Shown one piece after another: positions 1-6,097 of a DNA stretch of 9,785 nucleotides; positions within the stretch are counted from its first letter, which is position 1, and each line of letters opens with the position of its first letter. Source of the DNA: Chloracidobacterium sp. UBA6041 (GTDB taxonomy: Bacteria > Acidobacteriota > Blastocatellia > Pyrinomonadales > Pyrinomonadaceae); assembly GCA_002427845.1 (NCBI GenBank), contig DIYZ01000066.1, positions 1 to 9,785 on the forward strand, written 5' to 3'. A model generated the notes under the pieces. It did not search any database and was not told where the DNA came from. It saw only the letters and a list, made by a program, of their open reading frames with translations. Made by a program: the position numbers and the translations under genes.

Positions 1-7
1 TGGACCA

Positions 8-42
8 ATGACAAATAAGAAATGTCAAATGAGAATTGGAAA
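8..42. repeat. Degenerate 7-bp tandem repeat at the proC start
   Basis: Four consecutive heptamers are visible at 8-14 (ATGACAA), 15-21 (ATAAGAA), 22-28 (ATGTCAA) and 29-35 (ATGAGAA). A decayed fifth unit, TTGGAAA, lies at 36-42. The array may continue left of the window. The only candidate proC start codons (TTG at 36 and at 48) lie in or just after it, so the repeat forms the translation initiation region. Heptanucleotide STRR arrays are known from cyanobacteria; whether this is an equivalent family is inference. Confidence 0.6.
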
Positions 43-962
43 ATGTTTTGAGTAACTCTGATGCCCTAAATGGAGCGCGGCTGTCGTTCATCGGCTGTGG
101 TGTGATGGCCGAAGCGATTATCGCGGGTCTGCTCAGTAAGAATCTGGTGAAGCCCGAGCAGGTTGCGGGAAGTCATCCGAGCGAAGAGCGGCGCAAAGAA
201 CTCCAGGGGAAATATGGTATTCGCCTGTTTGAGAATAATCGCGAGGCGGTAGGTGCCCACCCCACGGGGGCTGCCCGCGTGGGGACGCCGGCCTTTGGCC
301 ATTCGGGAACAAGCGCAACCGATAAGGCAAGTAGCTCGATTGTTATTCTGACCGTCAAGCCACAACGCCTGGGCGTAATACTCGGCGAGCTAAGGGAGGT
401 GGTCCAACCGGACCAGTTGGTGATTTCCATCGTCGCGGGCGCGCGGGTAGAAACGATTGCTGATACTCTGCAACATAGAGCGATAGTCCGGGCCATGCCT
501 AACACTCCCGCGCAGATCGGTGAAGGGATGACGGTTTGGACAGCGACACCGGAAGTTAGTGAAGCGCAGCAGGCGCAGATTCATGCGGTTTTTGGCGCGC
601 TGGGGCGCGAGATGCACGTCGAAGAAGAGCGGATGATTGATATGGCGACGGCGCTTTCGGCGACCGGGCCGACCTACACGTTCCTGGTGATGGAGGCGCT
701 GATCGATGCCGGCGTGCATATGGGTTTCTCGCGACATGTCGCGGAAGAACTCGTTTTGCAAACGATGCTGGGCAGCGTGCTCTTTGCGCGGGAATCGCGC
801 AAGCATCCGGCGGAACTGCGCAACATGGTTACTTCACCAGGTGGCACATCGGCGGAGGCAATCTATCAAATGGAGAAGGGCGGCCTGCGGACAGTGCTGT
901 CAAAGGCTGTTTGGGCTGCCTATCAGCGGGCTACAGCGCTGGGCCGCAAAGTTAAAGAGTAG
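36..962 (+). CDS. proC: Pyrroline-5-carboxylate reductase with an internal insert
   Basis: This cytoplasmic enzyme reduces 1-pyrroline-5-carboxylate to L-proline with NAD(P)H, the last step of proline synthesis. The N-terminal Rossmann domain shows the dinucleotide loop FIGCGVMAEA at residues 18-27, and VKP at 107-109 ends a later strand. RAMPNTPA (152-159), ATGPTYTF (209-216) and the family signature around MVTSPGGTSAEAI (264-276) complete the match. The predicted 308 residues exceed the usual 260-280. The excess is an insert at about residues 73-97, between REAV and the strand SSSIVILT, and it coincides with a palindromic DNA element. In-frame stops at 9 and 30 exclude an upstream start. 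TTG at 36 is used here; TTG at 48 (304 aa), with GGA seven bases upstream, is equally possible. There is no good Shine-Dalgarno site. The function is secure; the start and the effect of the insert are not. Confidence 0.93.
   Translation: MENVLSNSDALNGARLSFIGCGVMAEAIIAGLLSKNLVKPEQVAGSHPSEERRKELQGKYGIRLFENNREAVGAHPTGAARVGTPAFGHSGTSATDKASSSIVILTVKPQRLGVILGELREVVQPDQLVISIVAGARVETIADTLQHRAIVRAMPNTPAQIGEGMTVWTATPEVSEAQQAQIHAVFGALGREMHVEEERMIDMATALSATGPTYTFLVMEALIDAGVHMGFSRHVAEELVLQTMLGSVLFARESRKHPAELRNMVTSPGGTSAEAIYQMEKGGLRTVLSKAVWAAYQRATALGRKVKE
252..326. repeat. Palindromic element inserted in frame within proC
   Basis: This stretch is the roughly 75 bases that ProC has in excess of the usual family alignment. 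Its core is a stem of CCCCACG (260-266) with CGTGGGG (278-284), extended by three more pairs after one mismatch around the loop CTG. A second small palindrome, GGCC-TTT-GGCC, follows at 290-300. The core and its right flank (GGGGAC.GC then GCCTT) resemble 7712-7753 between thrC and thrB, including bases outside the stem, which suggests common descent. It encodes residues G73 to A97 without a stop. The exact edges are inferred from protein length, not from a target duplication. Confidence 0.65.
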
Positions 963-997
963 GTATCAATAGGTCCGATAGGTTCGATATTCGTCGG
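960..997. repeat. Degenerate 9-bp tandem repeat in the proC-ilvD gap
   Basis: Units TAGGTATCAA (960-969), TAGGTCCGA (970-978), TAGGTTCGA (979-987) and a decayed TATTCGTCGG (988-997) follow each other directly. The first unit begins on the TAG stop codon of proC. The repeats take up most of the 57-bp gap before ilvD. They could be a minisatellite or a set of direct binding sites for a regulator, and the sequence alone does not decide between these. Confidence 0.5.
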
Positions 998-1019
998 ACA
1001 AGAGGGTTGAAAAACTAAA

Positions 1020-2705
1020 GTGAGCGACAATCATCGAAGCAGCTTGATCACTTCCGGAGCCGAGCGTACTCCCAATCGCGCCATGCTGCGAGCGGTGGGT
1101 TTCGGTGATGGAGACTTTGAAAAACCGATCGTCGGTGTGGCGAATGGCTACAGCACTATTACGCCCTGCAACATGGGGTTGAACGATCTGGCCGACCGCG
1201 CCCTTAGCTCCCTTCGCGATGCCGGCACGATGCCGCAGGTCTTTGGAACGATCACTGTCAGCGATGGCATCTCGATGGGCACCGAGGGGATGAAATATAG
1301 CCTTGTCTCTCGCGAGGTTATTGCTGACTCGATTGAGACGGTGTGCCAGGCGCAGAGCGTTGACGGCCTGTTGGCTATCGGTGGCTGCGACAAAAACATG
1401 CCGGGCGCAATGATCGCGATTGCGCGTATGAATATCCCGTCCATCTTCGTTTACGGTGGCACGATCAAACCGGGCCACTACGATGGTCGAGATCTGACCG
1501 TAGTGAGCGCGTTCGAAGCTGTTGGACAATACTCAGCGCGCCGCATCGGTGTGGCTGAGCTGCTTGAGGTTGAGCGAAGGGCCTGTCCCGGCGCGGGTTC
1601 GTGTGGGGGAATGTTTACGGCAAACACAATGTCATCGGCGATTGAAGCGATGGGCCTCAGCCTGCCTTTCTCTTCGACGATGGCAGCCGAGGATTCTGAA
1701 AAGTCTGAAAGTGCCGCCGAATCGGCTGGAGTTTTGGCCGCGGCTATTGAAAAGCAAATCCTGCCGCGCAACATTCTCACCAGAAAAGCGTTTGAGAACG
1801 CGATCGCAGTCGTGATGGCAGTTGGGGGTTCGACGAATGCGGTGTTGCACCTCCTGGCAATTGCGCATGCGGCAGGGGTGCCTTTGACGATCGACGACTT
1901 TGAGGAAGTTCGTCAGCGCGTTCCGGTGCTCTGCGATCTGAAACCTTCAGGCCGCTACGTGGCCACCGACCTGCATCAGGCAGGAGGCATCCCGCAAGTG
2001 ATGAAGATGTTGTTGGCCCACGACAGACTGCACGGCGACGAACTCACTATCACGGGCCGGACGGTGGCTGATGTACTCGAGGATGTTCCTGCCGAACCGC
2101 GCACTGATCAGGATGTGATTCACCAGTGGTCCAAACCGCTTTATCCGCAGGGGCACCTGGCAATACTCAAGGGTAATCTCGCAACTGAAGGAGCAGTGGC
2201 GAAAATTACAGGCGTGAAAGATCCCAGATTCACCGGTCCGGCGCGAGTATTCGATTCCGAGGAAAGCTGCCTACAGGCGATCTTGTCCGGAGAAATCAAA
2301 CCGGGCGCTGTGGTGGTGATTCGCTATGAGGGGCCGCGCGGTGGTCCGGGAATGCGCGAGATGCTCGCGCCGACTTCTGCCATCATCGGCGCGGGACTAG
2401 GCGACGCGGTCGCACTAATCACCGATGGACGATTCTCGGGCGGCACCTATGGCCTGGTGGTCGGACATGTCGCACCGGAGGCTGCGGTGGGTGGTACGAT
2501 TGCCCTCGTGGAAGAAGGAGACTCGATAACCATTGATGCGGAAACGCGGTTGCTGCAACTCAACATCGCTGCAGAAGACTTACAACGCCGTCGGGCGATG
2601 TGGCGCCCGCGCGCGCCGCGGTACACACGCGGAGTCCTGGCAAAATACGCCAGACTTGTTTCGAGTAGTAGTCTGGGTGCGGTGACCGATGGCGAGGCGG
2701 CCTGA
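1020..2705 (+). CDS. ilvD: Dihydroxy-acid dehydratase, short [2Fe-2S] type
   Basis: The enzyme dehydrates 2,3-dihydroxy-isovalerate and 2,3-dihydroxy-3-methylvalerate to the 2-keto acids that give valine (and leucine) and isoleucine. The 561 residues and the motifs match the shorter plant/cyanobacterial type, not the E. coli form of about 616. Likely cluster ligands are C50 (in TPCNMGL), C123 (in GGCDKNMPG) and C195 (in CPGAGSCGGMFTANTM). K125 next to C123 is the residue expected to be carbamylated and to bind magnesium. S473 in TDGRFSGGTYG is the expected catalytic base. The start is GTG at 1020, the first plausible start ahead of the conserved N-terminus. AGAGGG at 1001-1006 is rather far upstream, so initiation may be weak. 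The gene lies 57 bp after proC. It serves the same isoleucine pathway as cimA downstream but is separated from it by a repeat-filled gap. Confidence 0.97.
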   Translation: MSDNHRSSLITSGAERTPNRAMLRAVGFGDGDFEKPIVGVANGYSTITPCNMGLNDLADRALSSLRDAGTMPQVFGTITVSDGISMGTEGMKYSLVSREVIADSIETVCQAQSVDGLLAIGGCDKNMPGAMIAIARMNIPSIFVYGGTIKPGHYDGRDLTVVSAFEAVGQYSARRIGVAELLEVERRACPGAGSCGGMFTANTMSSAIEAMGLSLPFSSTMAAEDSEKSESAAESAGVLAAAIEKQILPRNILTRKAFENAIAVVMAVGGSTNAVLHLLAIAHAAGVPLTIDDFEEVRQRVPVLCDLKPSGRYVATDLHQAGGIPQVMKMLLAHDRLHGDELTITGRTVADVLEDVPAEPRTDQDVIHQWSKPLYPQGHLAILKGNLATEGAVAKITGVKDPRFTGPARVFDSEESCLQAILSGEIKPGAVVVIRYEGPRGGPGMREMLAPTSAIIGAGLGDAVALITDGRFSGGTYGLVVGHVAPEAAVGGTIALVEEGDSITIDAETRLLQLNIAAEDLQRRRAMWRPRAPRYTRGVLAKYARLVSSSSLGAVTDGEAA

Positions 2706-2795
2706 GTAGGGCAAATCAGCCTGAAAGGCCGACAGATAGTAGCCGGTGGTCGTAGCGCAGCGCAGACCACCGGAAGGAAAAGGGGAAAAGAATTC

Positions 2796-2812
2796 GCACC
2801 CCGAAAGGGTGC
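2796..2812. repeat. Inner hairpin 1 of the REPIN-like element
   Basis: GCACCC (2796-2801) pairs perfectly with GGGTGC (2807-2812) around the loop CGAAA. No run of T follows, so it does not look like an intrinsic terminator. It shares its stem sequence with the hairpin at 2825-2841. Confidence 0.6.
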
Positions 2813-2824
2813 CAGAAAACGGTA

Positions 2825-2841
2825 GCACCCCTCCGGGGTGC
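2825..2841. repeat. Inner hairpin 2 of the REPIN-like element
   Basis: GCACCCC (2825-2831) pairs with GGGGTGC (2835-2841) around a TCC loop, a perfect 7-bp stem. It is a near copy of hairpin 1 at 2796-2812, so the two could also pair with each other. Confidence 0.6.
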
Positions 2842-2905
2842 AGTCGCACTACTGACTGGATTCCGGTGGTCTGCGCGACGCTCCGACCAGCGGCTACTTT
2901 CGTCC

Positions 2906-2920
2906 TAACCCTCCGGGTTA
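2906..2920. repeat. Small hairpin with a TCC loop just outside the REPIN-like element
   Basis: TAACCC (2906-2911) pairs with GGGTTA (2915-2920) around TCC. The loop and the CCC/GGG base match the hairpin at 2825-2841, which suggests the same kind of element. It lies nine bases beyond the right GTAG end and about 60 bases before cimA. No T-run follows. Confidence 0.5.
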
Positions 2921-2969
2921 ATGCGCTTATAGCCCCAGACTGTTAGTTTGAGCGTGCGGCAGATGATTT

Positions 2970-2974
2970 AAGGA
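2970..2974 (+). promoter_or_regulatory. Ribosome binding site of cimA
   Basis: AAGGA lies four bases before the ATG at 2979 and supports that start. It is the only clear initiation signal for the cimA-lysC-thrC unit. Confidence 0.6.
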
Positions 2975-2978
2975 CCCT

Positions 2979-4634
2979 ATGACCGACCGAATAGAAATCT
3001 ACGACACAACCTTACGCGACGGGTCGCAGGGCGAGGGCGTCAACTTTTCTGTTGAAGACAAGTGTCGCGTTGCCGAACAACTCGACGCGTTTGGCGTTGA
3101 CTTCATCGAAGGCGGGTGGCCCGGGTCGAATCCGCGCGACATGGCTTTCTTCGAGCGCGCTCGCGGGTTGAAGTTGACGCACGCACGCGTTGCCGCATTC
3201 GGGGCGACACGTCGTCATACGCTTACCTGCGACGACGATCCAAGCATTCAATCGCTGCTCAAAGCGGAAACGCCTGTCGTTACGATCTTCGGCAAGTCCT
3301 GGCTGCTGCATGTCACAGACGCGCTGCGTCTCAGTCCCGAAGAGAACCTGGAGATCATCGAAGACACCGTGCGCTATCTTTCAGTCCGAGTGGCGTGTTT
3401 GGTTTATGACGCGGAGCACTTCTTTGACGGCTACAAAACAGACCCTGAGTATGCGCTCGAGACTTTGCGCGCTGCTGCCGCCGGTAGCCCCTATCGGATC
3501 GTGCTGTGTGACACCAACGGCGGCAGTCTGCCGGAGACAGTCGCGCGCGTGATGCGCGAAGTGATAGAGCAGATAGATGTGCCGCTTGGGATACATTGCC
3601 ACAACGATGGTGAACTCGCAGTTGCAAACACTCTTGCCGCCGTCTCCGCCGGCGCGGTGCACGTGCAAGGGACCATTAACGGTTACGGAGAACGTTGCGG
3701 CAACGCAAACCTCTGCGCCGTGATTCCCAATCTGGAGTTGAAACTCGGTCGCGTTGTCCTGGGCCCTGAGCGGTTGAAGAGATTGCGCGAGACGTCGCGC
3801 TTCGTCAGTGAGATTGCGAACCTGTCGGTCGATTCGCGCGCAGCCTTCGTCGGCGACAGTGCGTTTGCGCATAAAGGTGGCGTTCACGTGTCGGCTGTCG
3901 AACGCAATCCGATGACTTACGAACACATCGCTCCTGAAACAGTCGGCAACCGGCGACGCATACTGGTCTCCGATCTTGCGGGACGGGCGAATCTGCTTGC
4001 CAAGGCGCGGGAACTGGGAGTTGAACTGAATGATGAACAGCGTGTGCTCGACGAGTTGAAGCGTTTGGAGCACAACGGGTACGAGTTTGAGGCAGCGGAG
4101 GCGAGCTTCGAGCTCCTGGTGTCTAAGCTGCGGGGCGCGCATCGACCATACTTCGAGCTGCTTGGCTTTCGCGTGATTGACGAACATCGCGGAGCCCTGA
4201 TGCCGATGAGCGAAGCGACGGTGAAGGTCAGGGTGGGCAACCGCGTCGAACATACGGCGGCCAGCGGCAATGGGCCGGTCAACGCGCTGGATAACGCTTT
4301 GCGCTGCGCCCTGCAAACGTTTTATCCATCGCTCGCCGAGATGCATCTGGTTGATTACAAGGTGCGCGTCATCACGAGCAATCTGTCAGGCTCGGCGAGT
4401 CTGGTGCGTGTGCTGATTTGTTCAGGCGACAAGCGCGCGCAGTGGGGCACGGTTGGCGTGTCTGCGAATATTGTCGAAGCGAGCTGGCGTGCGCTGGTCG
4501 ATTCCGTTGAATACAAACTGGCCCGCGATGGGGTCGCGCCGATTTTCGGCGAGCAAGACAACGACTCCCCATCGAGCGGGAGCGAATCCCCTAGTGAATC
4601 CCCCAGTGAATCGTTGAAAGAAGCAATTAGCTGA
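2979..4634 (+). CDS. cimA: (R)-citramalate synthase
   Basis: It condenses pyruvate with acetyl-CoA to (R)-citramalate, the first step of the threonine-independent route to 2-ketobutyrate and isoleucine. The N-terminal TIM barrel has DTTLRDGSQGEG (9-20) with R13 and D14, HCHND (206-210) and GYGERCGNAN (235-244). D14, H206, H208 and N242 are the expected metal ligands of the LeuA/homocitrate synthase superfamily. The DGSQGEG motif, the early FIEGGWPGSNP motif and the 551-residue length point to the citramalate synthase branch, not 2-isopropylmalate synthase. A C-terminal LeuA-type regulatory domain spans roughly residues 385-520, where isoleucine would be expected to inhibit. A Ser/Pro/Glu-rich tail follows from about residue 527, partly built from a 12-bp repeat. 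The stop overlaps the lysC start by one base. The exact substrate is inferred from similarity. Confidence 0.93.
   Translation: MTDRIEIYDTTLRDGSQGEGVNFSVEDKCRVAEQLDAFGVDFIEGGWPGSNPRDMAFFERARGLKLTHARVAAFGATRRHTLTCDDDPSIQSLLKAETPVVTIFGKSWLLHVTDALRLSPEENLEIIEDTVRYLSVRVACLVYDAEHFFDGYKTDPEYALETLRAAAAGSPYRIVLCDTNGGSLPETVARVMREVIEQIDVPLGIHCHNDGELAVANTLAAVSAGAVHVQGTINGYGERCGNANLCAVIPNLELKLGRVVLGPERLKRLRETSRFVSEIANLSVDSRAAFVGDSAFAHKGGVHVSAVERNPMTYEHIAPETVGNRRRILVSDLAGRANLLAKARELGVELNDEQRVLDELKRLEHNGYEFEAAEASFELLVSKLRGAHRPYFELLGFRVIDEHRGALMPMSEATVKVRVGNRVEHTAASGNGPVNALDNALRCALQTFYPSLAEMHLVDYKVRVITSNLSGSASLVRVLICSGDKRAQWGTVGVSANIVEASWRALVDSVEYKLARDGVAPIFGEQDNDSPSSGSESPSESPSESLKEAIS
4581..4616. repeat. 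12-bp tandem repeat in the cimA tail
   Basis: AGCGAATCCCCT (4581-4592), AGTGAATCCCCC (4593-4604) and AGTGAATCGTTG (4605-4616) are successive units, the last one partial. They encode the repeated residues SESPSESPSES at the end of CimA. The unit length is a multiple of three, so copy-number change would keep the frame and the overlap with lysC. Confidence 0.6.
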
Positions 4635-6097
4635 TGAACGGAAACCTACAGGTGATGAAATTCGGCGGCACGTCCGTCGGCAATGCTGAATGTATTCGTC
4701 GCGCGGCAGAAATCGTCGCGCGAGCGGCGGGCGAGGGGTCGGTGGTAGCGGTCGTCTCGGCGATGGGCGGCGTGACCAATCGTCTCATTGAAGCCGCGCA
4801 AGCCTCGGCGGTGGGCGACATAGGCGCAGCCGGCAATCTCGCTGAGACACTTCGTCAGCAACATCAGGGGGCGATTGAGATTCTGGTCGGCGATGGAGAC
4901 AAACGAGCGCAATTGGCGGCTGAATTGAAGGAGATCATCGAAGAGGTGACGAGCCTTTGCCGGGGCACAGCGCTCTTGCGTGAACTCACCCCGCGCACGC
5001 TCGATGCGATTTCAAGCGCGGGTGAACGACTCTCGGCGCGGTTACTGGCGAGTGCGCTACGTGAACTAGGAGTCAATGCAGCGGCCATTGAAGCGACTGA
5101 GCTTATCGTTACGGACAACCATTCTGGCCGGGCTGAACCGTTGATCTCGGAAACACGCGAACGTGCTACTGCGAGGTTAGCGCCGTTGCTGGCTGAACGG
5201 TCAGTGCCAGTCGTGACTGGATTCATCGGCGCGACTGTGGATGGAATGTTGACGACGCTGGGGCGTGGTGGATCGGACTATTCCGCAACGATCCTCGGAG
5301 CGGTGCTCGATGCAAAAGAGATCATTATCTGGACAGACGTTGACGGCGTATTGACAGCCGATCCGCGGCTGGTGCCTGAGGCGCGCACGCTCCAGGAAAT
5401 CTCTTACAACGAAGCCGCGGAGTTGGCTTACTTCGGTGCGAAAGTCCTGCACCCGAAAACACTGCGGCCGGTTTCCGAAGCGAGCATCCCGGTGTGGATT
5501 CGCAACAGCTTTTTGCCGGAGCAAAATGGCACCAAGATTACAGCGACGGGTCATCCAACCAGGCGAGGCGTAAAAGCGATTACGGCGATGAGCAACGTAA
5601 CTCTGATTACGGTCGGCGGACGAGGCATTGTCGGCTTGCCCGGCGTTGCGGCTAAAACTTTCACCGCCGCCGCCAGCGCTCAAGCCAACGTCCTGCTTAT
5701 TTCCCAGTCGTCATCGGGAAACGACATTTGCTTCATCATCGACTCGGGAGACGCCGCTCGTACGGTGGCAGAGCTTCGCGCTGCATTCGCGTCTGACCTG
5801 GCGCACAAAGAGGTGGAACACATCACTGTTAACGCGGACATCGCCATCGTCGCCGTGGTTGGCGAAAGAATGCGAGGCACGCCCGGGATCGCCGGTCGGA
5901 CCTTCAGTGCCCTGGGCCGCCGTGGAATTAACATCATCGCCATTGCGCAGGGGTCTTCGGAATACAACGTTTCGTTGGTTGTTGAGGCGGGCGAAATGCG
6001 TGAAGTCGTCCAGGCTTTGCACAGCGAATTTGGCCTGCAAAGGCGTGCTTCTCGTTTCGAGTCGGTTGAAAGTGAAAGCGCGTTGGCAAGCGTATGA
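4634..6097 (+). CDS. lysC: Aspartate kinase, monofunctional, with two ACT domains
   Basis: It phosphorylates L-aspartate to 4-aspartyl phosphate, the entry step for lysine, threonine and methionine. The kinase domain shows KFGGTSVGN (9-17), the AGERLSARLLA segment, GRGGSDYSAT, WTDVDGV and YFGAKVLHPKT. Two ACT domains follow, at about 320-390 (starting near VTLITVGGRG) and 400-475 (IAIVAVVGERMRG to GSSEYNVSLVVE), the usual site of feedback inhibition by threonine or lysine. The overall pattern resembles the kinase half of ThrA/MetL, but the 487-residue protein ends after the ACT pair with no homoserine dehydrogenase. The ATG shares a base with the cimA stop (TGATG), and only a weak purine run (AAAGAAG, 4616-4622) precedes it, so translational coupling to cimA is likely. 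GTG at 4652 and ATG at 4655 are alternative starts. The inhibitor cannot be read from the sequence. Confidence 0.95.
   Translation: MNGNLQVMKFGGTSVGNAECIRRAAEIVARAAGEGSVVAVVSAMGGVTNRLIEAAQASAVGDIGAAGNLAETLRQQHQGAIEILVGDGDKRAQLAAELKEIIEEVTSLCRGTALLRELTPRTLDAISSAGERLSARLLASALRELGVNAAAIEATELIVTDNHSGRAEPLISETRERATARLAPLLAERSVPVVTGFIGATVDGMLTTLGRGGSDYSATILGAVLDAKEIIIWTDVDGVLTADPRLVPEARTLQEISYNEAAELAYFGAKVLHPKTLRPVSEASIPVWIRNSFLPEQNGTKITATGHPTRRGVKAITAMSNVTLITVGGRGIVGLPGVAAKTFTAAASAQANVLLISQSSSGNDICFIIDSGDAARTVAELRAAFASDLAHKEVEHITVNADIAIVAVVGERMRGTPGIAGRTFSALGRRGINIIAIAQGSSEYNVSLVVEAGEMREVVQALHSEFGLQRRASRFESVESESALASV

Larger units (their letters stand above)
2739..2897. repeat. REPIN-like double palindrome with GTAG ends
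   Basis: Two palindromes face each other in inverted orientation. The left one is GTAG (2739-2742) followed by CCGGTGGTC (2743-2751) pairing with GACCACCGG (2765-2773). The right one is CCGGTGGTC (2863-2871) pairing with GACCAGCGG (2885-2893), one mismatch, then CTAC (2894-2897). Over about 40 bases the two arms are reverse complements with about five mismatches. A GTAG tetranucleotide outside an imperfect hairpin, in an inverted pair, is the known layout of REP/REPIN elements mobilised by RAYT (TnpA-REP) Y1 transposases. No transposase is encoded here. The middle holds two further hairpins. Confidence 0.75.

Noticed and set aside
966..1529. A 187-codon open frame on the minus strand over the 5' part of ilvD
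   Set aside because: It overlaps conserved cluster-ligand motifs of ilvD in the other strand and has no motif of its own.
2796..2841. Hairpins as an intrinsic terminator after ilvD
   Set aside because: Neither hairpin is followed by a run of T, and both are part of a larger repeat element. An effect on transcription remains possible but is not a standard terminator.
2739..2897. CRISPR array
   Set aside because: The repeats are inverted pairs and not evenly spaced direct repeats with unique spacers.
2746..2946. A 66-codon open frame on the plus strand between ilvD and cimA
   Set aside because: It is made of the REPIN-like palindromes and hairpins, lacks a ribosome binding site, and does not resemble a protein.
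2535..2978. Possible leader peptide, T-box or amino-acid riboswitch ahead of cimA
   Set aside because: I found no run of isoleucine, valine or leucine codons in a short ORF, no T-box sequence, and no recognisable riboswitch core. The gap is filled by repeats.
3381..4346. A 321-codon open frame on the minus strand opposite cimA
   Set aside because: It lies wholly within a well-supported gene, has a composition typical of an antisense shadow in GC-rich DNA, and shows no recognisable motif.
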